In this document: positions 35,490 to 47,046 of the stretch, in pieces
Layout of the letters: every line of letters starts with the position of its first letter
Position numbering within the stretch: position 1 is the first letter of the stretch
Assembly (NCBI RefSeq): GCF_033115175.1
Contig: NC_084837.1
Location: 26,862,266-26,926,265, forward strand
DNA length: 64,000 bases
Source of the DNA: Lepus europaeus
Lineage: Eukaryota > Chordata > Mammalia > Lagomorpha > Leporidae
Direction: 5' to 3'
Notes under the pieces: model-generated
What the model saw: only the letters and a program-made list of their open reading frames with translations
Database searches by the model: none
What the model was told of the DNA's origin: nothing
Made by a program: the position numbers and the translations under genes

Positions 35490-35827
35490 TTTTTAAAAAA
35501 GGTGCATTCATTTATTTAAAAGACAGAGTTACAGAGATGCAGAGGCAGAATAAGAGACAGAGACAGAGTTCTTCTACCCAATGGTTCACTCCCCAAATGG
35601 CCACAATGCCCAGAGCTGGGCGGATCCACAGCCAAGAGCCTGGAGCTTCTTCCAGATTTCAAACACAGGTGCTGGGTCCCAAGCACTTGGGCCATCTTTC
35701 ATTGCTTTCTCAGGCCACAATAGAGAGCTGGATTGGAAGTAGAGCAGCGAAGACTCGAACCAGTGCCTATATGGGATTCTGGCACTGCAGGTGAATGCTT
35801 TAACTGTTATACCACATTTCCAGTCCC
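35490..35827 (-). repeat. CSINE, antisense, in L1
   Basis: AAAAGACAGAGTTACAGAGAT, AATGGTTCACTCCCCAAATGG, ending TTATACCACATTTCCAGTCC. AACTTCCCTC occurs on both sides as the target duplication. Confidence 0.88.
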
Positions 35828-37604
35828 TGAACTTCCCTCTTGACACTGATTTTACTATATCCAGTAAGTTTTAATATGTTGTGTTGTCATCTTCATTAAT
35901 TTCTTGGGATTTTTTATTTCCGTTTTGATTTCTTCTGTGATCCACTGTCCATTCAGGAGAATGTTGTTCAGTCTCCATGTGTTTACATATTTTCTAGACT
36001 GACTTAAGTTATTAATTTCCAGCTTCACTCCATTGTGGCCAGAAATATTACATGATATGATTTCAAATTTTTTAAAGGTGTTGAGACTTGTTTTGTGGCC
36101 TATAATATGGTCTAGCCTAGAGAAATTTCCATGCAGTGATGAAAAGAACATGTATTCTGCCACTGTGAGAAGAATATTCCATAGGTATCAATTAGAAGCA
36201 TTTGGTCAATAGTGTTGATTAGGTCTGTGTTTTCTTTGCTGATTTTTATCTACTTGACCTGTACATTTATGAAAATGGGGTATTGAAGTCCTCCATTATT
36301 GGAGGCTGTGTGTCCTTTTAGATCCATTAACATTTTTTAGGTGTCCTAACGTTGTGTGTATATACATTTAGTATAGTCACAGCTTCCTGTTGAATTAATC
36401 CCTTAATAATGACATATTGCCCATTTTTTTGTCTCTTGTAACAGTTTTTTTGTGTTAAAGCCTGTTTTGTCTGATATCAGGATGGCTATACTTGCTTGTT
36501 TTTGTTTTCCACTAGCATAGAATATCTTTTTCTATCCTTTTACTTTCAGTCTGTTTGTATCTTTGCTGGTGAGGTATATTTCTTGTAGGCAGCAAATAGA
36601 TGGTTCTTTGTTTTTAAAACCATTCAGACTTCCAAGATATCAAATTAAATCTTCCACTATAATGTGGTAATTTCTCTGTATAACATAAATGGGATATTGT
36701 GTTCTATACACAGTTGGGAGTCTTACAGGGTGGTACATCCCACTGAAAATTTATTTTTATATTGTGGTAAAGCAACATAAAACTAAATTTACTCTTGTAA
36801 CCATTTTACAGTGTACATAAAGTTTGGTAGTGTAAAGTATTTTCACATTGTTGTATAGTCAATTAGTGATTTTTTTTTTGTCTTACAGAATTTCAACTCT
36901 ATAACAATACCCCATTTTCCATTTGAAAGCTCTGTTAGAATGTTTTTTCTCCTAAGTGAGTCTGAATTATTTTCTCAGCTACTAACCTGAGCTCATTCTA
37001 ATTCTACAATCTAGAGCTGGTCTAACTGGCATAATGCCTCTTCTGCAAAAAGCCTATAAATCCTGATTTTATTATGATTGTTGTGGTGTTTGTCATTTGC
37101 CTTGCTGGAATGCACATTCTGTCAAGTCATAGTAACTAGGCAGCAAAGCTCTTGGATTTATGTCTATTGTTCCTTGGATTTTTAATCTTTCTATTTCAGT
37201 TCTATTTTGGTTCCTTTCCATGATAATTTCTCAGATCTATTTCACTCCTTTCTAACTATTTCCTTCAATTTCCTTAAACTTCTTTCAACTTTTCAAAATT
37301 ATCATATCGGTTAATTTAGTTATCAAGATTAGATTTTAAATCAGTTTTATATCATGTTCATTCTCTAAGAATTATATTTTTCCTCTCCATTTCCCATATG
37401 ATTCAATCTGACTTCTCTGGTCAGTCGGTATTCCAAGTGTTTTATTAACGCACCCTCCATGCCTGTCTAAATCATTACTTGACATGTCTCAGTGGGTCCC
37501 TAAGCTCCATGCTCTTGTTCTCAGCTTTGATCTATAGTGTTTTAGGAAAGATACCATTTCCCAGCACTATCTTTCAAAACATACAGAATTGTGATTGAAC
37601 TTTA

Positions 37605-37765
37605 TCACTTCTAGGTATGTGGTCTTGGCCAAATTATTTAATTTCCTGGAAACAGGTTTTCCTCAACTGTGAAATGGTAACATATTAATAGAATCCATCT
37701 TATTGGTGAAAATTAAATAACATGTAAGAAAAATACTCAGTAAGGTGTTCCGTAGTAAACAATTC
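37605..37765 (+). repeat. MIR SINE
   Basis: TGTGGTCTTGGCCAAATTAT, TTTTCCTCAACTGTGAAATGG and AAAATTAAATAACATGTAAG keep the MIR core order. Confidence 0.6.
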
Positions 37766-38239
37766 AACAAGATGATCATTTTATGTATATAAATCTTACT
37801 TCTCTGGTTAGAATTCAATATTTTCAGAAACAGGAATCAAGCCTTAAACTTATGAACTTCCTATACACTGTTGGAGTACTACCCATATAGAATTAGATTT
37901 AATTTTATATCTAATGCATATGTGAAGATAGATTATTTTTTAATGAGGAGTCTTAGTTCAAGAGATTTAGTAGAAGGTAGGGACTTAGTAGAAGACTAAT
38001 GGATGCTGTGTTTCAAATAGCATTTGCTGTATCCGGTATGTATAGAATTGTATCAAAAAGAACATTTTCTGCCTCTTGAGGGCTATGGATAGCAATGGTG
38101 AAAAGAGTTGTTGGGACATTTGTGCACCAGCTATGGGATGACTGATACTAGGCATGTGCATTTTCCTGCATCTGTCTTTGGCTAGATGGTGTATGTAATG
38201 TGTGTTTTTGAGAGTTCATAGAATAATTCAGTGTGTACT

Positions 38240-38252
38240 ATATAAAAGGCGC
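38240..38252 (+). promoter_or_regulatory. Isolated TATA-like box
   Basis: ACTATATAAAAGGCGC is a strong TATA match followed 30-70 bp downstream by a GC-richer patch (AGCAAGAAGCTGCGCTGTCC). No gene, LTR ends or transcript evidence supports function; listed as a candidate only. Confidence 0.2.
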
Positions 38253-38860
38253 TAACCAATCTTTTTCTCTGGAGCAAGAAGCTGCGCTGTCCGCTACAGT
38301 CAGCGTTCTGCACTGTGTTGATCTTACCGTGATATCACAATGAGTTCTACCTTAACCTTCACCTAAACCTCATTTGATAACTTGACAATGTCTTCCCAGA
38401 TGTCATCATAACATAGACAGCTTTGTTTTGAAACAGAAACCAAGGTTTCACCATGAATATTCACATATGAGACACATGGTTGTTATAATGACAATGAAGA
38501 CTCCTTTTTAACTTCCTTAATATTTAGGATACCATGTGTTTTCTCAATTGGTATACTGAAATTTGCCTTTCTAACATGTAGATTCCATTGTTTCCTCTGC
38601 TGTACCTCCTTATCTTCTCTCTGTGTTATGTGCATTCATACTGTACTGATCCAACTTGTAAATGAATTAATCTATTTAGCAAATATTTACTAAGTGTCTG
38701 CTATATACAGGGTACTATGTGAGGAGCAGAGTAGATGCTGTTAACCATGAGACACACGGTCCCTGTCCTAAAGAGCTTATATAATTAATTACAAGTAAAG
38801 GTAAAGACTTTTTAATTATATATGTAGCCCCAAATAAACCATTAAAAAGGTCTAGAAAAA

Positions 38861-39179
38861 GGGTCCGGCATGATGGTGTAGCTGTTAAAGCCACTGCCTG
38901 CAAAGCTGGCATACCATATGGGTACCAGGTTGGGTACTGGCTGCTCTACTTCTGAACCAGGTCCCTGCTGGTGGCCAGGGAGAAGCAGTGGAGGATGTTC
39001 CAAGAACCTGGGTCACTGTGCCTGTGTGGGAGACATGGAAAAACTCCTGGATTCTGGACTCAGTGTGGCCCAGCACTGGCTGTTGTGGCCATCTGGGAGT
39101 GAACCAATGGATGAAAGGTCTCTCTGTAACTCTGAATTTCAAAATAAGTAAATAAATAAATAAATAAAATTTTTAAAAA
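38861..39179 (+). repeat. CSINE, sense
   Basis: GGGTCCGGCATGATGGTGTA to AAATAAGTAAATAAATAAAT. Flanked by AAAAAGGTCTAGAAAAA and AAAAAGGCCAAAGAA. Confidence 0.87.
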
Positions 39180-40848
39180 GGCCAAAGAATAATTTAATTG
39201 ACATATAACAGCACAAAGTTAATACACCTTTTAGAAATTTGGTTTACTATTTTCAAGAATTAATTACAGTGCATTTTCATTGAAAAAGAGAATTCTCCTT
39301 ATTTTTCACACATACATCCCCTTTAAAAATTTCTACATTTTCAGAATGCTTTGGTTTATATGTATTGCACTGTGATTTATGCTTTAATTTCTGTGGTTTA
39401 TTGCATTACAACAGTGATAAAAATTACTTTTTAAAAATGTTCCTGTAGGTACAAAATCTTTATTCTTTCAATACATCATCTAATTTCTTGCCTTATTTCA
39501 CTTTTCTTTCCAAAACTTGCCAAATGATGTATGGCTAATATGACTTTAGAAAGCCAGTAGGGGGCCTCCGCCTATAGGGCCAGCTTCCTATATGGGTGCT
39601 GGTTTGAGAAGGCCAGTACTATGTAGAAGTTATGGGCTGTTTTTGGTGGAGCCTCACATCAATATTTCCCCATAAATAAGTATAATGGCTCATTTCTAAA
39701 CTCATAATGCTTTTTATGGAAGAGTAGAAGGTTTTTATTAAATATCAGTTTTATACCAGTAGAATTTAATTGCTATGTAAGAATTGGTTGAAAAATGAAC
39801 TCCAGTTGTTATTCTCTGATAGGAAAATAAAAAAAAATGAATTAGGTTTTCTACATAGTCTGCATGTCAGAGAGAATTCTCTATCCCATATCCAGTAGGA
39901 CTTATTGTTATGAATTGGCCTGTAGTTTGAAAATGGATCCTTCAGACGTCAATGTTGGGGCACAGCAAGTTAAGCCAGCATCTGTGAGGCTGGTATCCCA
40001 GATGACTTGGTATAATGTTTTTTAGTTTTGTTTTCAATTTGTCATTTGTTTAGAGGCATTCTTTTCTTCCTTAAGATTTTTGAAAAGGAGATAATATTAT
40101 TTCTCCTGCTCCCCTCACTCCACCCAGATGGTTGATACTCTTTAGGTCTCTGTGGAGATGACTTTTTGCTGCTATATTATAAAATTGAACAGTGCCCAAT
40201 TCAATTTAATGCAATAGAACTATATGAATTCTTATCCCACATTTAAAAAAAAATGGTTGGTCCTCTCAGCATACTTTAAAACCCAGTTGAGAATATGAAC
40301 TGGCAATTTTATGTTTTATCAGATGCTTTAGACAAAAGGGCTCCTTTTCAATCCTACACAACAACTCTGCATTTCAGAGGATTATTTTGTGTAACTTCAC
40401 ATTCACAGATTAAGGCTTAGCTCATTTAGAATTGTAGTTTTGTTCAGCACAGTGCAATTTCTTCCAAAATTTTCTTCTTCATACTAATAATTTCCATTGC
40501 TTCTAGATGTAATGTAGGAATTTTTATTAGGTAAAATACTCGGGATTGCCAGCAAATTATGTGCAGATATGGGGTAGTTTCCTGAGATGTAATGTTTATT
40601 ATGTATCTAGCAATATGTATATGTCCTTATGTGACTAAAGACAGGAACTCCAGCATAAAATATTAACCAGTCTACTGGGATAAATGGGCTATAGTTTAGC
40701 CACTTGTTTAATAAGAAATATATGATTAAATTAATATGAATCAGAAAAATAGATGAATTCAGGGAAGATTTGTTGGCCTTGCTTATCCTATCATTCCTGC
40801 CTAAGATACTCTTCAATATGTCCTCCTACCCTTTCAAATTATTTTTTT
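39180..40848. other. No gene; two short CSINE 5' scraps
   Basis: At 39560-39608 GGGGCCTCCGCCTATAGGGCC and ATATGGGTGCTGGTTTGAG, and at 39954-40008 GGGGCACAGCAAGTTAAGCC, are short 5' pieces of C repeats. The rest is unassigned AT-rich DNA. Confidence 0.5.
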
Positions 40849-41192
40849 AAAAAATGTGTATTTATTTATTTTAAAGGCAAAGTGACACACAGAGAGAGGA
40901 AGAGAGAGAGAGAGACTGACTGACTGACTGACTGACTTCCATTTGCTTGATCATTCCACAAATGCCTGCAATGACCCGGACTCAGCCAAACTGAAGCCAG
41001 GATTCTGGAGCTCAAATATCTCCCACATGGGTAGCAGAGCTCCAAGCACTTGAGATATCTACTGCTTCCTTTCCAGAATCACTAGCAGGGAGCTGAATGG
41101 GAAGTGGAGCAGTTGGGAGGTGAACAGGTGCTTCAATATAAGATGCCTGATGGCAAGGGGCGGCTTAACCTGCTCTACCACAATGCTGGCCC
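40849..41192 (-). repeat. CSINE, antisense, with (GACT)n
   Basis: AAAATGTGTATTTATTTATT, a GA-rich part ending in six GACT units (40913-40936), ATTCCACAAATGCCTGCAATG, ending TCTACCACAATGCTGGCCC. Confidence 0.85.
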
Positions 41193-42455
41193 TAAATTCT
41201 TCTTTTATAAGGAATCAGACAACCCACCCTAAAAGACTGTCTTGCTGTTTCAGATTTCCAGTATAGATTTTCAACTCTTTATGTATAGGTTGTTAAAAGT
41301 ATCATTGAGAAGAAATATTGTGAAAAGCCTGTCAAAAAATAGTTCCTCCCTCAAGGGACCATCATGAAGCAACACTGAAATTTCTCTGATGTTTTATAGT
41401 AGCCATATGCTTATCATTGATTATTCTGAATTTGGAGAAGCCTAACAGTTATTTCCTTTTGATAACTTAGTTTGCCTTGGAGGCTTGGGAAAATGCACTT
41501 AATTTGGGGGATGATACTCAGGAAGAATTCTGTTTGGAGGGGGAGGTATTTTTATAGACATGACTGTCTATCCTGTGTTGCCTTGATTGTTGAAGATGAT
41601 GAAAATCAAACGTGATAGTTGGTTATATCATAGCCCTACATTCTGAACGTCTTCCGAATATTACTGTAATATTTCCACTTTGAGATTGGAAGTGAGTGTC
41701 CAATAATTATTTTATGTCTTAATGCTTTTGGAAACTAAATTACACAGAGTGCTACTGTGTAATAAAGTTCTTTTAACAAGATCACAAATCTTTAAAAGAA
41801 CTCTAAGCTAAAATATTTAAAATGTTCTAAATCTAAAATGTGGCAGTACGTAAAGATGAATTTTTAAATAGTTCCTAGTTGGACTTGATTTAAGGCAGAA
41901 TAAATGTTGAACAATCAGAAATAATAATCAGCAAAAGATACACATCTTTGTGTATAAACCATAAAAAGGAATTGTTAGCACTGCTTGCAGTTAGTATTAG
42001 GCACTGGGAGAATCACTTAAGCTCTCTGAATATTTGTTTTCTCCCTTGTAAGTTTGGAAGCTTAATCTAATAGCACCAAACATGTCTTTCTACCTTAAAT
42101 AAGGAGATACTTGGATTCCTTTTAATATATGTATTTCTGTGGGTAAAATAGAATATAATGAATTTTCTAATTGATTAATGCATCATGATTTTTGAAGATC
42201 ATTTCCTATGAAAATAAATTCAATGAGGCCTGAAGTACAGTTTGTGCAGAACTAAGATTAAAAATACTATATTTTCAAATTAATCTTGTATAGAATTTAC
42301 AATCATCACTTGCCTAAAGCCATCAAGGCTATGCCATTAAGAGGCCTGAACTGAGACTCGTATCAAAGACTTTAATATTGATGTCTTAATGGAATAATCA
42401 TTTTCCCTGTAGCTCCCTGTTGTCCTTTGTACCCCTCTTAAAATTTGTTGCCTTG
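41193..42455. other. No gene seen; weak MIR trace
   Basis: AT-rich. GCACTGGGAGAATCACTTAAG at about 42002 resembles a MIR core. Confidence 0.45.
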
Positions 42456-42794
42456 GCCGGCACCGTGGCTCAACAGGCTAATCCTCCGCCTTGCGGCGCC
42501 AGCACACCGGGTTCTAGTCCTGGTCGGGGCTCTGGATTCTGTCCCGGTTGCTCCTCTTCCAGGACAGCTCTCTGTTGTGGTCCAGGAGTGCAGAGGAGGA
42601 TAGCCCAAGTGCTTGGGCCCTGCACCCCATGGGAGACCAGGAGAAGCACCTGGCTCCTGCCTTCGGATCAGCGTGGTGTGCCGGCCACAGCGCGCTGGCC
42701 ACGGCAGCCATTGGAGGGTGAACCAACGGCAAAGGAAGACCTTTCTCTCTGTCTCTCTCTCTCACTATCCACTCTGCCTGTCAAAAAAAAAAAA
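42456..42794 (+). repeat. CSINE, sense, youngest-looking variant
   Basis: GGCCGGCACCGTGGCTCAAC with GCGGCGCCAGCACACC, then an extra segment after GGTTCTAGTCC (GGTCGGGGCTCTGGATTCTG) and another near CACAGCGCGCTGGCCACGG that other copies here lack. It keeps many CpGs and a pure 12-A tail. TGTTGCCTT is duplicated on both sides. Confidence 0.92.
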
Positions 42795-42869
42795 TGTTGC
42801 CTTTTTTTCTATATCATGCGCAATCATAGCCTGCCTACTAGACTGAAGATTTCTTTTTTTTTTTAAACT

Positions 42870-42875
42870 TTTATT
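42870..42875 (-). terminator. Polyadenylation signal AATAAA of the composite element
   Basis: Minus strand reads CATTAAATAAAAGTTT directly before the poly(A). The same signal ends the retrocopy at 30541-30553. Confidence 0.75.
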
Positions 42876-42923
42876 TAATGAATATAAATTTCCAGTGTAC
42901 AGCTTATGGATTACAATGGCTTC

Positions 42924-42985
42924 CCCCTCCCATAACTTCCCTCCCACCCACAACCCTACCCTCTCCCGCTCCCTCTCCCCTTCCA
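42924..42985 (-). promoter_or_regulatory. G-rich L1 3'-UTR tract
   Basis: Minus strand carries GGGGAGAGGGAGCGGGAG, GGGTGGGAGGGAAG and GGGAGGGGG. Same position relative to the poly(A) as in the 30.4-kb copy. Confidence 0.7.
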
Positions 42986-43699
42986 TTTGCATCAAGATTC
43001 ATTTTCAATTCTCTTTATATACAGAAGATCAATTTAGTATAAAGATTTCAACAGTTTGCACCCACATAGAAACACAAAGTGAAACATACTGTTTGAGTAC
43101 TAGTTATAGCATTAAATCACAATGTACAACACATTAAGGACAGAGATCCCACATGAGGAGCAACTGCACAGTGGCTCCTGTTGTTGACCCAACAAATTGA
43201 CACTCTAGTTTATGGCGCCAGTAACCATCCTAGGCTGTCGTCATGAGTTGCCAAGGCTATGGAAGCCTTCCAAGTTTGCCGACTCTGATCATATTTAGAC
43301 AAGGTCATAAAAGACAGAGTGAGGATAGTAACCAATGATCCTAAGAGTGGCATTTACCAGGTTTGAACAATTATACAGCATTAAGTGGGGAAGAGGACCA
43401 TCAGTACACACAGGTTGGGAGTAGAGCCATTGGTGGTAGAGTAGAGGTTATGATTACAAAGGAATGAGGCCCAAGTGCACTAGACAGGGCCTAGAACAAA
43501 GGACAGAGTCATTATTAGAGGAGCTAAGAAAGGTGCTGTCTAAGGTACAAGTAATTTTTCTGATTGAGAGGCAAATAGAACCTGATAGAAGGGGCTTGAT
43601 AATAATCTGTTGGGCTTTAGGCCTTGTAAATTCAGAGGCCCAGACCTATCTGTCTCTTCACATGGGGTATATCCTAAGGGAGGTGTGAACCTCCTAGGG

Positions 43700-44193
43700 G
43701 AAAGCACTCTGTTGACTTTCATTACTTGGCTGGCCTGGGAGGAGAGCTGGCCAGGTAAAGGCAGGGGGCATCTCTAACAAGAAATTTACAGTTCTGCCTG
43801 CAATGTTGCTGACCCTACTTGACCATCCCCTCAGCTGCAGTGGTCACTTTGGAAGTTGGGCTGAGTGAAGGGCTTTTCAGCTTAGAGCCAATAAGATCTG
43901 TGGCTCTGACCTGGGCATCCTTCGACTCCAGGGCAGGTCCATTTCCAGTGATCCAACTCTTGGCAGAGCTGCCAGGGCTCTTCACAAGCTGACTTCTGCT
44001 GAAGCCCAGGCTTACCACATTGAAAGCCACTGCAGTGGACTGGCCTGTTGGGTCTCCTTGAGGGCAGATCACTGTACAGATCAGCCATTAATAGGCCTGC
44101 CACCCATTGCTTCTGATGCCGAGCTTTCTTTTCCTCCTGGTTTGTGTTAAAGCAGACCAGAGGATGCAAGTCAAGGGAGTGCCCGTGTCCCAT
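43700..44193 (-). pseudogene. Possible decayed retroviral nucleocapsid/protease-like segment inside the composite
   Basis: Translating the minus strand in shifting frames gives a zinc-knuckle-like QCGKPG followed by Q, K, S, A, C, then LCQELDHWKWTCPG, close in spacing to the second C-x2-C-x4-H-x4-C knuckle of retroviral nucleocapsids but with cysteine or histidine positions lost. Further on, TTAAEGMVK and a degenerate FLVRDATCLYL lie about where a fused protease would follow. Frames are broken and one stop intervenes, so it is non-functional. The resemblance is partial and could be chance; it was judged by eye. The retrocopy at 29320 carries the same stretch. Confidence 0.4.
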
Positions 44194-44198
44194 CTTTA

Positions 44199-46008
44199 AT
44201 CTTCGGTGGCCTGAACTACAAGTCTATAGTCACAGGCATGTTCTGTAGTAGTTTTTCTAAGGTAGACAATGCCCATGAGGAAAATTATATTCTCACTTTA
44301 AAACTTTCTTTCCCTTTGGTCTGAAAGGGAGGTTTTTTCTACTTACTGTATACTTCGCTGATGGCGAAGTGAATCTAGCTATGAGATTATTATTTAAGCT
44401 CTTATTTTGGCTATGCTATTGCAGAAAAATGTTAGCCATCTCTTTTATAAGGTCTAAAGATTAAATTGTGCATCCTACAGATTCCTTCATAATAGAATTA
44501 GTTTCCTACCTTGAAGAGAATAGAGAAATGAAAGAACAAGTTGGGCTTAGAATAGAGAAATGAGGGAGCAAGTCCTAGATCGCTTGCTGACAATAGCAAT
44601 ATCACATGAATACTTAGCAAACCGTTTCAACCATTAGATAACAACTTAAGAAAACATTTACCAGAAGGTACAATGCCTTCTATAAATTTTAAGAATCATG
44701 TATTTGAAAACACCTCTTAAATATCTAACATGGTGTAGTTTGTTTAGCCAGTAAACTTAAGCACAACCATCTAAAATGTTTTTAGTTTCTTTCTACCAAC
44801 AAGTCTAAAACATATGATACACAGATTCAGGTCCCACAAATTAAAATGTATCTTTGATTGATTTTAGCAGCTTAAATTTATGGACAATCTTATCTATAAG
44901 CCATTTAAAATAAAACTCTTAATAAAATTTCCCCATGTGGACATACAATATGTACACACATATAATATAGCATAATAGACCAATATAGCAATTTTAATAA
45001 TAGCTTTTAAAATCTTTAACTCTTTTTGTAGATTGCCAATTGATTTGAATTGCTGTTTGTTTTTAGTAACCTCAGTTCACCATACTTTCTCTCAGTTGGT
45101 ACTGTTAATACATTATTGGCTTCATCTGTTTACAGAGCCATCCCAAAGTACTGACTACAATAGAAGTGGCTGGAAAAAGTCCATAGGAACCTATAGGAGG
45201 ACAGCTAAACACAGAACCAACAGCGCTTTAGTTTTATGAGCAGCACATCATATATAACTGTGGATGACAAAAGACTTTAAGTCGCCATGTTTAAAATTAT
45301 AAACTCATCACCCAACAAGAGGCACTTGCTTACTTCACAGTATTTTTGAAAGCACCTGTAGGATTTTACAAGTATTTAACCCTTTAGGCCTCTGGGGCTT
45401 TCTCATTAAGATAACTATCATGTCTAGTAACACAAGATCATTAGACTTTTTAATTCTCAAACATTTGTATTAATAGCATTTTCCATTATAGAAACTTAAA
45501 GTCTGGTACCACATCACATCTTGACAGTCCTTCTAATATACTCCAAATAGACTGATTAGTTAGTGTCTCTATAAGATGAGAGACATAGGTCCTTCGATTT
45601 TTTCAGTTGGGCCCAAACTGGAAAAACCAAAGTCCAGGATTTACTGGAAATTTTAGAGACCAGATTGTTTGAAACTTTGATTTTTTGAATGCCTGTCAAG
45701 AATGCCAAGAAGGCTCAAAATCCAAAATATCTGGTTGAAATAAGATTCCTTAAAATCATGACATAACATAGACCAAATTTGATCATTGTTACAAGGTGAT
45801 TATTCAAATTTTTGAAAAAAGCACATATTTAAATAACCCATAGCTCTTAATAAAAATTCAGCTGTTTTTGAACAATTAGAATTTAACAGACATCAAGAGA
45901 ACATAATAGATTACTTTAACACATTGCTTTAACAGAGCATCAGAGTTTAATTCTATGTCAAAGAGAAATTGAGCTTCCTGTGATCTTTTGCTGTGAGGTT
46001 TCCTTCCT
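44199..46008 (-). other. ORF-less middle of the composite, where ORF2 would be expected
   Basis: About 1.8 kb, AT-rich, no ORF longer than about 70 codons in sense, and none of the ORF2 landmarks seen in the other L1s of this window. It includes an imperfect 32-bp tandem duplication at about 44516-44580 (GAATAGAGAAATGA twice). The first about 100 bases after the ORF1 stop are probably normal L1 inter-ORF spacer; the rest is unassigned. Confidence 0.6.
44352..44370. repeat. Short perfect hairpin
   Basis: ACTTCGC, 5-base loop TGATG, GCGAAGT. It sits in the ORF-less middle of the composite element. Confidence 0.6.
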
Positions 46009-47046
46009 TTACCTTCTTTCATATTGGTGACCCTGTTTCTGTGTTTCTGTGTGTAACACATCTTTAAGCATCTTTTGCAGGGCAGGATGAGTGGCAACAA
46101 ATTCTTTCAGTTTCTGTTTGCTATGAAAAGTCTTAATTTCACCTTCATTCACAAATGAGAGCTTTGCAGGATATAGTATTCTGGGCTGGCAGTTTTTCTC
46201 TCTTAGTACCTGGGCTATGTCTCGCCATTCCCTTCTAGCTTGTAGGGTTTCTGATGAGAAGTCTGCTGTGAGTCTAATTAGAGATCCTCTAAGAGTGATC
46301 TGACGTTTCTCTCTTGCACCTTTTAGGATCTTTTCTTTATGTTTCACTGTGGTGAGTTTTAGTACAACATGTCGTGGTGAGGATCTCTTTTGGTCATGTT
46401 TATTAGGGGTTCTATAAGCTTCCTGTACTAAGATGCCTCTGTCCTTCTCCAAACCTGGGAAATTTTCTGCTAGTATCTCACTGAAAATGCCTTCTAATCC
46501 TTTCTCCCTCTCCATGCCTTCAGGAACTCCTAGAACCCGAATGTTGGGTTTTTTAATAGTATCCTGTAGATTCCCGATAATATTTTTTAGATTTCTAATT
46601 TCTTCTTCTTTTCTTTGGTTTGCCTGTTTCATTTCCTGTTCTCTGTCTTCTAAGTCTGATATTCTCTCTTCTGCTTCGCCCATTCTGTTTTTAAGGCTCT
46701 CTAATGTGTTTGTCATTTGATCTATTGAATTCTTCATTTCATTATGATTTCTCGTCACTATCAGAGTTTCTTGTTCCACTAGTTGTTTCATTTCATTTTG
46801 ATTCCTCCTTAATATTTCACTTTCACGAGAGAGATTTTCTATCTTGTCCATTAAGGATTTCTGTAGTTCAAGAACTTGTTTTTGAGAACTTCTTAATGTT
46901 CTTATCAATTTTTTGAGATCCGCTTCTTGCATTTCTTCGATCTCATCATCTTCATAATCTTGAATTGGGGTGTCTTTTTCATTTGGGGGCGTCATAGTGT
47001 CTTCCTTGTTCTTGTTAGCTTGGTTTTTGCGATTGTTGTTTGGCAT
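46009..47046 (-). CDS. L1 ORF1 protein (nucleic-acid chaperone), intact
   Basis: A complete 345-codon L1 ORF1. The first in-frame ATG is at 47046-47044 (protein starts MPNNNRKNQ); the frame is open a little further upstream without an ATG. L1 ORF1p trimerises, binds L1 RNA and acts with ORF2p in the cytoplasmic RNP. Visible order: polar, lysine-rich N-terminus; acidic DYEDDEIEEMQEAD (about 30-43); long coiled coil to about residue 160, ending KNRMGEAEERISDLEDR; RNA-recognition motif with PNIRVLGVPEG near 167-177 and SPRHVVLKL near 223-231; C-terminal domain with LTADFSSETLQARREW and RILYPAKLSF (about 289-298). Length matches mammalian ORF1p (human 338). No stop or frameshift. No ORF2 follows. 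Expression is unproven. Confidence 0.93.
   Translation of the reverse strand: MPNNNRKNQANKNKEDTMTPPNEKDTPIQDYEDDEIEEMQEADLKKLIRTLRSSQKQVLELQKSLMDKIENLSRESEILRRNQNEMKQLVEQETLIVTRNHNEMKNSIDQMTNTLESLKNRMGEAEERISDLEDREQEMKQANQRKEEEIRNLKNIIGNLQDTIKKPNIRVLGVPEGMEREKGLEGIFSEILAENFPGLEKDRGILVQEAYRTPNKHDQKRSSPRHVVLKLTTVKHKEKILKGAREKRQITLRGSLIRLTADFSSETLQARREWRDIAQVLREKNCQPRILYPAKLSFVNEGEIKTFHSKQKLKEFVATHPALQKMLKDVLHTETQKQGHQYERR

Larger units (their letters stand above)
34215..36620 (-). mobile_element. L1, antisense, 3' region to endonuclease part, with two CSINE pieces
   Basis: CCATACTGTTTTCCATAATGG (3' region), ATTTTCTCCCATTCTGCTGG, CTATTTTTGCCTTTATTGCC, then reverse-transcriptase-side CATCTAGATTTTCCAAGTTG, then GTCCATTCAGGAGAATGTTG and GATATCAGGATGGCTATAC (endonuclease side). 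Some ORF2 segments between these are missing, so it is internally rearranged or deleted. Interrupted at 34603-34716 and 35490-35827. Confidence 0.75.
36621..38860. other. No gene seen; one MIR and a TATA-like site inside
   Basis: 2.2 kb with no ORF of interest. A MIR lies at 37605-37765. At 38655-38770, AGCAAATATTTACTAAGTGTC is a motif common in ancient interspersed repeats. Confidence 0.5.

Noticed and set aside
40913..40936. (GACT)n and other short tandem runs considered as a CRISPR-like array
   Set aside because: No spacers, simple microsatellite units, and the genome is mammalian.
42420..42866. 148-codon plus-strand ORF
   Set aside because: Almost entirely a CSINE with its CT-rich tail; similar spurious frames arise in other CSINEs here.
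29320..44098. The two 1.24-kb inverted copies considered as long terminal repeats or a segmental duplication
   Set aside because: Each has its own target duplication and a poly(A) end, and homology stops exactly at the insertion edges, so they are separate retrotransposition events.
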